A stretch of 64,000 nucleotides of DNA from NCBI RefSeq assembly GCF_001894885.1, contig NZ_BCXB01000016.1, forward strand, positions 61,814 to 125,813. The letters are read 5' to 3'. A program made the translations under genes and the position numbers. Origin of the DNA: Rhodococcus marinonascens NBRC 14363 (GTDB lineage: Bacteria; Actinomycetota; Actinomycetes; Mycobacteriales; Mycobacteriaceae). The notes beneath the pieces were generated by a model, which did not search any database, had not been told where the DNA came from, and saw only the letters and a list, made by a program, of their open reading frames with translations. Of the stretch, positions 1 to 7,647 are shown one piece after another (position 1 is the stretch's first letter; every line of letters begins with the position of its first letter).

Positions 1-271
1 GGTCCGAGATGTCGTAGTCAGCGAGGTTGGGAAGGTTGCAGCCGAACGTGTTGGTCTCGACGGCATCGGCCCCGGCCTCGAAGTACGCACGGTGGATGTC
101 TTTCAGCACATCAGGGCGCGTGTCGTTGAGGATCTCGTTGCAGCCTTCGAGCCCTAGGAAATCGTCGAGCGTGAGATCCGCGGCCTGCAACATGGTGCCC
201 ATGGCTCCGTCGCCGATTACAACGCGCTGATTCAACGCATCGAGCAAGCCAGAGTGAAATGGTGCAGACAT
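1..271 (-). CDS. metH: Methionine synthase MetH, N-terminal part (cut by window edge)
   Basis: The visible 90 residues are the start of the homocysteine-binding (S-methyltransferase) domain of cobalamin-dependent methionine synthase, which makes methionine from homocysteine and methyl-tetrahydrofolate. GDGAMGTMLQ lies at residues 20-29 and GADAVETNTFG at about 67-77, both typical of this barrel. The ATG at 271 is the only reasonable start. The stop lies outside the window, so the cobalamin and reactivation domains cannot be checked; a shorter homocysteine methyltransferase is possible but this N-terminus is typical of actinobacterial MetH. It is divergent from the PAC2 gene across only about 50 bp, as metH and Rv2125 are in mycobacteria. 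Confidence 0.85.
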   Translation of the reverse strand, partial: MSAPFHSGLLDALNQRVVIGDGAMGTMLQAADLTLDDFLGLEGCNEILNDTRPDVLKDIHRAYFEAGADAVETNTFGCNLPNLADYDISD

Positions 272-322
272 GCCGTCCAGACTAGTGCGCGCGGGAACCG
301 ACCCTGGCCGTAGGCTGGGTAG

Positions 323-1267
323 GTGAGTTCCAGTGAGTTCCCTGTCACGCCCGCACCCCGCCACGACAATATCCCCGACCCCACAGAAACGGGTTCCATG
401 GACGGTGGCCTGCCCGCACTTCGTGACCCTGTCCTCGTCGCCGCGTTCGAGGGCTGGAACGACGCCGCAGATGCCAGTAGCGGAGCCGTCGAGCATCTCG
501 AACTGATCTGGGACGCCCAGCCGCTGGCCGAACTCGATTCCGAGGACTACTACGACTACCAGGTCAATCGCCCCTCCGTCCGGCAGGTGGACGGCGTCAC
601 CCGCGAGATCGTGTGGCCGGCTACCCGACTGTCCGTGTGCACCCCTCCTGGCAGCGACCGCGACGTCGTTCTACTCCGCGGAATCGAACCGAACATGCGC
701 TGGCGCAGCTTCTGCGACGACCTGCTCGAGTTAGTCGATCGACTCCAGGTCAAAACGGTGGTGATTCTCGGGGCGCTGCTCGCGGACACCCCGCACACAC
801 GTCCTGTTCCGGTCACCGGCAGCGCGTACAGCAGCGAAGCCGCCGAGAGGTTCAAACTCGAGCAGACCAGATACGAGGGGCCGACCGGGATCACCGGTGT
901 ACTGCAGGACGCGTGCGTCCGGGCAGGCATTCCGGCCGTGTCGTTCTGGGCGGCCGTGCCCCACTACGTCTCCCAGCCACCGAACCCCAAGGCCACGATG
1001 GCGTTGCTGCAACGCGTCGAGGACGTCCTCGACATCGAAGTTCCGCTCGGCGAATTGTCGGCCCAGGCCGACGACTGGCAGGAATCCGTCACGGAGATGA
1101 CAGCGGATGATGAGGAAATCGGCGACTACGTTCGTTCCCTCGAGGAACGCGGCGACGCCGAAACCGATATCTCCGAAGCCATCTCGAAAATCGATGGTGA
1201 CGCACTGGCGGCCGAGTTCGAGCGGTACCTCCGCAGGCGTGGCGGCCCCGGCACCTTCGGGCTGTGA
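323..1267 (+). CDS. PAC2 family protein (Rv2125-like)
   Basis: This 314-residue protein resembles the actinobacterial PAC2 family, related by fold to eukaryotic proteasome-assembly chaperone 2. Visible family features are the early LVAAFEGWNDAADAS stretch at about residues 37-51, VVILGALLADTPHTRP in the middle and a conserved SFWAAVPHYV segment. The C-terminal about 60 residues are acidic and probably helical. The gene starts at GTG 323 and is divergent from metH. The role in actinobacteria (proteasome-related or not) is not settled; the family assignment is from recognition of sequence pattern and neighbourhood. Confidence 0.8.
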   Translation: MSSSEFPVTPAPRHDNIPDPTETGSMDGGLPALRDPVLVAAFEGWNDAADASSGAVEHLELIWDAQPLAELDSEDYYDYQVNRPSVRQVDGVTREIVWPATRLSVCTPPGSDRDVVLLRGIEPNMRWRSFCDDLLELVDRLQVKTVVILGALLADTPHTRPVPVTGSAYSSEAAERFKLEQTRYEGPTGITGVLQDACVRAGIPAVSFWAAVPHYVSQPPNPKATMALLQRVEDVLDIEVPLGELSAQADDWQESVTEMTADDEEIGDYVRSLEERGDAETDISEAISKIDGDALAAEFERYLRRRGGPGTFGL

Positions 1268-1831
1268 CGGAGAGCTCATCCGGGTTACTTCGTTCCTTTC
1301 TCCAGCGCACGGCGCTCTACGCCGGCGGATTCCTGGGGCCGTTCGGGGGTGGCGTCGTCGCTGGTTTGTTTCTTGGCTACGCCGCTGCCGCTGTTTCTCG
1401 GCGCCCGCGTGCTCCAGGGCTGCTCCAACTCGTTCACGAGACCGTTACTGCTGTCCGCGCTCGGGATCTTCGGGGCGTTCCAGGCGGCGGGACAATCCGG
1501 TGTGCCGAGGTGGACTGGCGGCTGCGATTTCTCGTCATAGCGATGGTCGCAGCCCCACTCGGACTGATCGGTGTTCCCGACGTCGGAAGCGGGGAGATCG
1601 GCGGGGCATGGCCACGTCTGCGGGACGCACTCACTCCGACTGTGCTGCGGATCAGTCTGGTGGCGCTCCTGGGCTGGTGTGCGCTGGCTGGGCTTCCTCG
1701 TCGCACGCCTGATCGGCGGCGCCGTCGACAGGATCAGGGCTCGATCTGCGGTCCTGATCGGCGCTCTCGGCGGAGCGGCACTCGTCGCCGCGACCGGAAC
1801 CGTGTCGCTGCTCGCCGTCGCGGCTGTGTAA
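1264..1831 (+). pseudogene. MFS transporter pseudogene, multiply deleted and frameshifted
   Basis: Fragments of a major facilitator transporter appear in order but in different frames. An N-terminal piece starts at GTG 1264 (overlapping the PAC2 stop by 4 bp) and reads RTALYAGGFLGPFGGGVVA. A second piece in another frame (about 1349-1510) contains LGARVLQGCSNSFTRPLLL and FGAFQAAGQSG. The first frame resumes at about 1512-1680 with DWRLRFLVIAMVAA and LRDALTPTVLRISLVALLGW. A last frame (about 1700-1831) reads ARSAVLIGALGGAALVAATG. Only about 190 codons remain of the roughly 400 expected, so several internal deletions are implied. The long 1264-2346 open frame is an artefact of GC-rich sequence. 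Confidence 0.75.
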
Positions 1832-1840
1832 GCCCAGTCT

Positions 1841-2725
1841 CTACTTCACCGCCGTCATATATGTCCATCGCGCCGACAGGTCGGCGAGCTCCTCGGGAAG
1901 CTCCGGAATCGGCCTGCCGTATCTCGCCGCCAGCTCGAAGGGTTGCGCACCCTGCACAGACCATCCATGCTCGGTCATCCACAACGACGGATCGGCCCGA
2001 TCATCCTCGTACAACAACTCGGACACATCCAGGTCACCGAACGGGTTCTTGTCGAAGTACTTCTCCCGGATGGCTGCGGAGCGCTCTATGTCACCGCCCT
2101 CCGAGATATTTTCTACGGCGAGTTGACTACCCGGAGCGGAGAGCTCGTCGATCCGGGCGAACAACGCATCGTGTGCCGCGCCGGGGAGGTAGGGCAGGAG
2201 CCCTTCCGCCGACCATGCGACTGGCTTGTTGCGGTCGAAACCCGCAGCCTCGAGGGCGGCTGGCCAGTCCTCGCGTAGATCGACGGCCACCGAGCGGCGA
2301 TCCGCCTTCGGCCGCGCACCGTGCTCGGCGAGGACCTCCGCTTTGAATTCGAGCACCTTCGGTTGGTCCACCTCGAATACCGTCGTGCTCGGCGGCCAAT
2401 CGAGGCGATACGCACGTGCATCCAACCCTGCCGCGAGAATGACCGTCTGCGCCACCCCCGACGCGGCTGCAGACAGGAAGAACTCGTCGAAGAACTTCGT
2501 CCGCAGACCCATGAAACCGGCGAACGGAATGTCCCCCACCGACGCAGGGTCGGCCAGCAACGCGACGAAGTGCGGTTCACCCGCCGCTTCGACGAACCAC
2601 GGCGCGAAGTCGTCCCGGATCAGCGCATCCGGTCCGATCGACTCCAACGCCCGGAACGCGGCGACCCCCAACGCGGTCAACCCCACGCTGTCAACAATGC
2701 CCCATGTATCTCCGTCAGACCGCAT
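1841..2725 (-). CDS. SAM-dependent methyltransferase, TIGR00027-type
   Basis: This 294-residue class I methyltransferase belongs to the large mycobacterial/rhodococcal family of putative O-methyltransferases. The SAM motif VILAAGLDARAYRLDWP is at residues 95-111, the following acidic loop FEVDQP at about 117-122, and AEGLLPYLP at about 170-178. The N-terminus DTWGIVDSVGLTALGVAAFRALE is typical of the family and supports ATG 2725 rather than the longer frame to 2848. The substrate is unknown. It stands alone between the MFS pseudogene and a gene-poor stretch. Confidence 0.85.
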   Translation of the reverse strand: MRSDGDTWGIVDSVGLTALGVAAFRALESIGPDALIRDDFAPWFVEAAGEPHFVALLADPASVGDIPFAGFMGLRTKFFDEFFLSAAASGVAQTVILAAGLDARAYRLDWPPSTTVFEVDQPKVLEFKAEVLAEHGARPKADRRSVAVDLREDWPAALEAAGFDRNKPVAWSAEGLLPYLPGAAHDALFARIDELSAPGSQLAVENISEGGDIERSAAIREKYFDKNPFGDLDVSELLYEDDRADPSLWMTEHGWSVQGAQPFELAARYGRPIPELPEELADLSARWTYMTAVK

Positions 2726-3202
2726 CCCTGACCAACCTTTCAACCTTGTCGCAGACTTGGACGCAACGACAGACCGGTCAGAACAAACACCGCAGCCTGA
2801 CCAGGCGGGACTACACAGCAATCCAGGGGGGTTCGGAAAGGCCATCACCGGACTGCTCGGCCAGCCAGTCGAGACGATCCACTGCTTGGAAGTCTACGCT
2901 CGCCTGTCCTTGTCCCCTGGTCGCCGCGTGTGTCCTCGGCCAAACCGACGAGCCGGTGCCCCCGGCCGATCACCACCGTCTCGCAGGTCAAACGGACGCC
3001 CTGAGCGGTTGCTCTCGACGCTCCCCCGACGCTCTTTCCGTCTACGCAGATCCGGGTCGACATGCCTAGAGCAGCTGGGGGACCGGCGACGTCGAAAGTG
3101 GTGTGATGCTGGGAGTGATCGACCGAGGGCAGCGCTTGAAGCACCGAGCTAATTCGGCTATTACCTGTGTTCCGTCGGTGCCCGAGTTCGTGGTGAAGTA
3201 GC
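2726..3202. other. Gene-poor stretch with a possible transposase scrap
   Basis: No convincing intact gene is visible. On the minus strand near 2989-3057 the phrase VDGKSVGGASRATAQGVRL is reminiscent of the IDGK(T/S)xRG motif of ISAs1-family transposases, but the frame around it is not otherwise recognisable. Near 3141-3175 there is a weak match to 7541-7577 (shared GCACCGA, TTCGGCTA and TTCCGTCG blocks). Confidence 0.3.
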
Positions 3203-3406
3203 GTGCCGAATCAGTGGAGGCCAGAGTCTGCTGGTCACGAGGCAAAGGTGCCGTTTCCCAAGCCGGAACGCGACATCGACCTGTACCGCCGGGCGATTTC
3301 TACGCTTCAGGCCGCACTCCCCCACGGCTGGACGTTGACATCCGGCAAATCCCGCTCCCTCGCCGATGCGCCGGAACGGCTACTGGTCGGCGCCCCCGGC
3401 GGCGAG
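3203..3406 (+). pseudogene. Truncated 5' copy of the winged-helix gene at 4985
   Basis: The first 68 codons of the gene at 4985 are present here with the same GTG start and the same frame. From 3233 to 3406 the DNA is identical to 5015-5188 (174 bp). The first ten codons differ more strongly. After 3406 homology stops abruptly and the frame runs into unrelated sequence up to 3577. This copy lacks the HTH domain, so it is a broken duplicate unless recombination with the downstream copy restores it. Confidence 0.8.
3233..3406 (+). repeat. 174-bp perfect direct repeat, copy 1
   Basis: Base-for-base identical to 5015-5188 and in the same orientation, with a period of 1782 bp. The repeat lies inside the 5' coding part of the winged-helix gene. 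It brackets the DUF3224/AraC pair. Confidence 0.95.
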
Positions 3407-3448
3407 CCGGATTGGAAGCGACCCCAGCTCCCACCAGGGTCTGCGCAC

Positions 3449-3889
3449 TCAGTCGATGTCGTAGGACAGAACAAGCTCGTAGCCGCTGTCGCTGTGTCCG
3501 GCGATGGACACGTCCGCGTTCCCGCGCAAGTCGACCAGACCGCCGGTGCCCATGCCCGGCACTACCTCCATCCGTAGAGACACGGACCCCTGGTCTTGAC
3601 TACCGATGTGCTGGAACACGCACATCCCTTCGCGTCCGCCGATCGAGCCCTCGAAGTGTTCGAGGCCGAACACCGGCGCAGCATCGGCCTTGTATGCGAT
3701 CAGGTAGACAAGCGTGCTGGTTCCCTGGACATCCCCGGCGTATGAGTAGTTCACTGTCGCTCGCGTGGCACCACGTGTTGGGTAATAGGCGTCCCCGACG
3801 GTCGTACCTTCGCGGTCTATGTCCACGACCAACGATTCCGACCACGATGCGATGGAGAACTTGCAGATTGCAGTTTGTGAATGGCTCAT
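3449..3889 (-). CDS. DUF3224 domain protein
   Basis: The 146-residue product has the DUF3224 pattern: an N-terminal strand with SWSESL, a central STLVYLIAY, then GLEHFEGSIGGREG, FQHIGSQDQG and the glycine-rich VVPGMGTGGLVDLRG near the end. These are small beta-barrel proteins of the allene-oxide-cyclase-like type with no settled function. ATG 3889 gives the usual family length; the open frame extends upstream to 4048 but overlaps the divergent AraC gene. The pair is divergent with 65 bp between starts, so the AraC protein may control it (inference). Confidence 0.75.
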   Translation of the reverse strand: MSHSQTAICKFSIASWSESLVVDIDREGTTVGDAYYPTRGATRATVNYSYAGDVQGTSTLVYLIAYKADAAPVFGLEHFEGSIGGREGMCVFQHIGSQDQGSVSLRMEVVPGMGTGGLVDLRGNADVSIAGHSDSGYELVLSYDID

Positions 3890-3954
3890 GCTGACAGACT
3901 CTAGATACGTGACAGCTTGGTGTTCTTGAATAAACGCGACAGTAGGATCAGGCA

Positions 3955-4755
3955 ATGCCGAGTGCACCCGGACATCCCGAGGCGGTTGTCTACCCGACGG
4001 CCGGCGCGAAGGTATTCGAGGTCGAACGGATCGCTCCACGAGAAGCATTGGCTGAATTCGTCGACTACCACTGGCTGGTCAGATGGTCAGTAGAGAAGCC
4101 GTATCAACAGCAAGTCGTGCCCCAGCCACGCATTCACATAGCAGCCGAGGGCGGACAGCTGTTGGTACACGGGATCTCCCGGAAGCCGTTCTACCGCACG
4201 CTGACAGCAAGCGGCCATGTGCTGGGAGCCGCATTCCACGCAGGAGGATTCCGGCCCCTACTGGGAGGCAGTGTCGGTGCGATTTCGGGAACTGTTCAAC
4301 CCGCACGGCATCTGCTAGCCGACGACGATCGCCTGATCGCGAGCCAGATCCTTGCCGGCACCGACAGCGCAGGGATGCTCGAAGCGTTCGAGCACTACCT
4401 CCTGCGCACCCATCCCGTCCCGGATCCCACAGGACGGGAAGTCACGGCCTTGGTCGACCAGTCCCGGCGTCGCCGGGATATCGTCCGGGCCGATCAGCTT
4501 GCCGCACATGCCGGCTGCAGTTCGCGCACCCTGCAACGGCTTTTCGCCGAGTACGTCGGCGTCGGCCCGAAGTGGGTGATCCAGAGGTTCCGCATCCTCG
4601 ACGCGGCCGCCGCCGCCCACTCGGGCGACCCGATCGATTGGTCGGCGCTTGCCTACGAACTGGGATTCAGCGACCAAGCCCACCTGACGCGTGTCTTCAC
4701 TCAGGTGGTCGGGACGCCACCGGCCACCTATCAGCGTACGAACGACATACTGTGA
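3955..4755 (+). CDS. AraC family transcriptional regulator
   Basis: The 266-residue protein has a C-terminal AraC DNA-binding domain at about residues 179-262: the first helix-turn-helix includes LAAHAGCSSRTLQRLFAEYVG and the second LAYELGFSDQAHLTRVF followed by the usual VVGTPPATYQ. The N-terminal 150 residues (YHWLVRW, VVPQPRIHIAAEGG, GAAFHAGGFRPLLG) match the sensor domain of the AraC subfamily often found next to small metabolic or DUF genes. It is divergent from the DUF3224 gene and both lie between the 174-bp repeats, so they may have moved as a unit. Confidence 0.9.
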   Translation: MPSAPGHPEAVVYPTAGAKVFEVERIAPREALAEFVDYHWLVRWSVEKPYQQQVVPQPRIHIAAEGGQLLVHGISRKPFYRTLTASGHVLGAAFHAGGFRPLLGGSVGAISGTVQPARHLLADDDRLIASQILAGTDSAGMLEAFEHYLLRTHPVPDPTGREVTALVDQSRRRRDIVRADQLAAHAGCSSRTLQRLFAEYVGVGPKWVIQRFRILDAAAAAHSGDPIDWSALAYELGFSDQAHLTRVFTQVVGTPPATYQRTNDIL

Positions 4756-4984
4756 CCTCAGTCCAGCCGAACCCGCGAAGCCGAACCCACTCCACAGGCT
4801 CCTTCTCGCAGATTCAGACCGACTTCGCTCCGCAGCCCGAGCCATAGGTCGTTGCTGCGTGGAACCGGTGACTGACAAGGATGAGTCGAGTTGGAACTGG
4901 TCCACTCGGCGGCCGCGGATACGAATGTGATCAATTCTCGTTATTATGCGATTCCGTCGCGGCCCGATTATGTAGACTACCGGC

Positions 4985-6106
4985 GTGCCGAATCAGGAGA
5001 ATGCCGAGTTTTCCGGTCACGAGGCAAAGGTGCCGTTTCCCAAGCCGGAACGCGACATCGACCTGTACCGCCGGGCGATTTCTACGCTTCAGGCCGCACT
5101 CCCCCACGGCTGGACGTTGACATCCGGCAAATCCCGCTCCCTCGCCGATGCGCCGGAACGGCTACTGGTCGGCGCCCCCGGCGGCGAGGTGGCGTCTTTC
5201 GCCGTAATCCCCGCACGTGGTGTGCTCGCGGGGGACGCCGCCCGGTTCGCGGACGGGCTCTCGGCCTCCGATCACGGATTCGTCTGTGCCCGATACCTTT
5301 CCGAACCCGTTCGCCGTCAACTCGACGCCAGAGGCGTCTCCTACGCCGATGCGACGGGGAACACTTCGCTGTCCGCTGACCGGCCGGCGATCTGGGTGCG
5401 TGACCGTGGTGCGGATGCAGACCCTTGGCGGGGCCCCGGCCGGCCGGCCGCCCAGTTGACCGGCGATCCGGCCGCGCGCGTCGTGCGTGCGCTCGCTGAT
5501 CATTCCGGTCAACTGACGGTCCCCGAACTCATCCGACTGTCCGGGGCGTCCACCGGCGCGACATATCGGGTCGTCGAAACCCTGGAAGAACGCGATCTCA
5601 TCGAACGACTCCCCCGCGGCCCCATCATCAGCGTGCGGTGGCAACAGATGTTGCGCGCCTGGAGCAGCGACGCAAACTTCAGGGCCAGCCCCACGGTCGG
5701 CTACTTTGCGCCAGAGGGAGTGCAGTCGTTCCTGACAAGACTGGGGAAGCACTCCGACCACCTCTATGCCGTGACGAGCTCACTCGCAGCCGCCGCTTTC
5801 GTCGAGTATGCGCCTGTGCATCAGGTACAGATCTACGCCGATCACGGTGAGGCCCTCGCCGGTGCGCTCGAACTACGCCCCGTCGACGAAGGCGCCAACG
5901 TCCTCGTCGCCACTCCCCGATCAGCGTCGGTGTTCGAGCGCACCCTCTTTCGCGACAATGTCCGGTTGGTCGCCCCAACTCAGGCCTTCGCTGATCTTCT
6001 CGCCGGAACCGGTCGTCACTCTCAGGAAGCGGAGCACCTCCTCGAATGGCTGACCGAGAACGTGAGCGAGTGGAGGACCCCGCTCAGTGCCCCGACATCT
6101 CCGTGA
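4985..6106 (+). CDS. Winged-helix DNA-binding protein, AbiEi-antitoxin-like
   Basis: The 373-residue protein begins at GTG 4985. Residues about 160-220 form a winged helix (RVVRALADHSGQLTVPELIRLSG, then TYRVVETLEERDLIERL). Residues 25-150 look like an alpha/beta domain with PERLLVGAPGG, VCARYLSEPVRRQLDARGVSYADATGN. The C-terminal part (YAVTSSLAAAAFVEYAPV, then DNVRLVAPTQAFADLL) resembles the nucleotidyltransferase-like domain seen in AbiEi-type antitoxins and related regulators. No AbiEii toxin is adjacent, so a toxin-antitoxin role is not supported. A 174-bp segment of its 5' end is repeated at 3233. Identification is moderate: HTH protein is safe, AbiEi-like is an inference. Confidence 0.6.
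   Translation: MPNQENAEFSGHEAKVPFPKPERDIDLYRRAISTLQAALPHGWTLTSGKSRSLADAPERLLVGAPGGEVASFAVIPARGVLAGDAARFADGLSASDHGFVCARYLSEPVRRQLDARGVSYADATGNTSLSADRPAIWVRDRGADADPWRGPGRPAAQLTGDPAARVVRALADHSGQLTVPELIRLSGASTGATYRVVETLEERDLIERLPRGPIISVRWQQMLRAWSSDANFRASPTVGYFAPEGVQSFLTRLGKHSDHLYAVTSSLAAAAFVEYAPVHQVQIYADHGEALAGALELRPVDEGANVLVATPRSASVFERTLFRDNVRLVAPTQAFADLLAGTGRHSQEAEHLLEWLTENVSEWRTPLSAPTSP
5015..5188 (+). repeat. 174-bp perfect direct repeat, copy 2
   Basis: Identical to 3233-3406. This copy is within the intact winged-helix gene. Recombination between copies would remove 1782 bp (DUF3224, AraC and one repeat) and leave a full-length winged-helix gene with the N-terminus and upstream region of copy 1. 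Confidence 0.95.
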
Positions 6107-6285
6107 CCGCTCACGCCCACACACTTTCCGCCCGAATTCGTGCGTCGACACCCACACCACGCCGTGAGAGGGTCGCGCACGAGCACACTCGCGCCGCAGG
6201 ATGTACATTTCGTAGCCTCACCGAGTGAGTCGGATAGAGCCCGACAGGCGTGGGAGTCCGTTCGCACACGAATAGGAGTATTTGG

Positions 6286-7434
6286 TTGTCCATCGGAGTT
6301 GGGCTCAGGGTCGGCGCTGTCGTATCCAACGCGGTCGTGGCGTCGAACGATCCGGGATCACCGGATCCGATTGTCATCGTCAGAGACACTGTCTTGCATA
6401 TGTGCCCGGACGGCACTGCGATTCTCGGCGGATCCGCGCCGCGCACGATCGGTGAGACCCACAGCGTTTCAGCATTCCTTCCCAGCGTGGGTGAACCCGC
6501 GGGTGTCGAGGTGGGTGACGGGTCGCGTTTCCGTGCCGAGGACCTGGTTGCCGGCGCGATGCGCTGCCTACTCAGGGAATGCGAACCAATTCCCGACCAC
6601 GGCGGGCGCACCGGCGGCGCTCCCGACATCATTGCTGCATACCCCACCCGGTGGGACTCGACAGCGGTCTCGGCACTGCGCGACGCGCTGGACTACGCCG
6701 ATATGTCCTATCTGTCCCTCGTCTCGGATGCTGAGGCGGCCGCGGCTTGGTTCGAATCGGAGATCGCCGAGCGTCCCGGTCAGCTTGTCGGCATTTACCA
6801 CGTCGACGACACCGGTGCCACTGTCGCACTGATCCGCTCGGGCGTCGAGGCGGGCAAAGCGTTCCGATTCTCCTCGGGCGGCTCCCCCACGGCCCAACTC
6901 GCTACCGCACTCGGAGCGTTCGGATGGCTACCGAGCAACCTCGATGCCGTAGTCGTCACCGGCGACGGGCTGATAGCGAGAGACCCCGCAGCTGTGCAGG
7001 CATTCGCGGACACGGTCAGCGAGAAATTTGACGTACGCTGCGTCGTCGGCCCTGGGCCAGAGCAGACCGCCGCCCTCGGGGCCGCGATCCGCGCCGCCGG
7101 ATTCAACCCGACCACACACAAGATCACTCCCATCGGACTTCCGCCCTCCTACGACGTCACCGAGGTGATCGAAGCCGTTGTCGATGCCGTTGTCGACGTC
7201 GACAACGCGCCCGAGGTCAAACTCGGAGAGGTACCTCACGCACCAGCAACCCCAGTCGGGGCAGCCACACCCGCACGGACTTCCGCCCTCCCGCAGTCCC
7301 CCGTATCCACCGTCACGCAGGTCGAGGACGAACCCGTCCTCGACTCGAGCACGCGGGATTCCTGGCTCATCGCCGCCGCGGTCGGGGTGGCACTCGTGCT
7401 GGTCGCGATCGTCTTCGTCTGGCTCCTCCTCTGA
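6286..7434 (+). CDS. Hsp70-like actin-fold protein with C-terminal membrane anchor
   Basis: The 382-residue protein reads like the actin-fold family of actinobacterial Hsp70-like proteins: an N-terminal SIGVGLRVGAVVSN, a VSDAEAAAAWFESE segment typical of DnaK-like folds, GIYHVDDTGATVALI (phosphate-2-like) and GPGPEQTAALGAAIRAA near the end of the fold. It lacks the DnaK substrate-binding and lid domains. A Pro/Thr-rich linker leads to one transmembrane helix at the extreme C-terminus (WLIAAAVGVALVLVAIVF). I choose TTG 6286 because AGGAG lies 7 nt upstream at 6274-6278 and the family starts there; the longer frame begins at ATG 6250. Function is unknown. Confidence 0.65.
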   Translation: MSIGVGLRVGAVVSNAVVASNDPGSPDPIVIVRDTVLHMCPDGTAILGGSAPRTIGETHSVSAFLPSVGEPAGVEVGDGSRFRAEDLVAGAMRCLLRECEPIPDHGGRTGGAPDIIAAYPTRWDSTAVSALRDALDYADMSYLSLVSDAEAAAAWFESEIAERPGQLVGIYHVDDTGATVALIRSGVEAGKAFRFSSGGSPTAQLATALGAFGWLPSNLDAVVVTGDGLIARDPAAVQAFADTVSEKFDVRCVVGPGPEQTAALGAAIRAAGFNPTTHKITPIGLPPSYDVTEVIEAVVDAVVDVDNAPEVKLGEVPHAPATPVGAATPARTSALPQSPVSTVTQVEDEPVLDSSTRDSWLIAAAVGVALVLVAIVFVWLLL

Positions 7435-7647
7435 GCCTCGATCATCGGTGCTGCGCCATCGGTGTTTCAGTGCCCTTGGAAGTTCGAGTCGGGACGGTTC
7501 GAAGTGGAGGCGACTCCCGTTGATGGGGTTGTGAGTAGATGCACCGAACTTCGGCTAATTACCCTTTTCCGTCGCGTACTGATGTAGGCGCGAACTGATA
7601 GCAGAGGTCTATGCGACCTGCGTCCAGGGGGTAGGGTGCGACACCGC

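Noticed and set aside
1264..2346. 360-residue single gene reading
   Set aside because: Only parts of the first 140 residues are transporter-like; the rest is out-of-frame Arg/Pro-rich sequence opposite the methyltransferase.
4985..7434. A new toxin-antitoxin or defence pair from the AbiEi-like and Hsp70-like genes
   Set aside because: No AbiEii toxin, nuclease or phage-related neighbour is present, and the AbiEi resemblance is only moderate.
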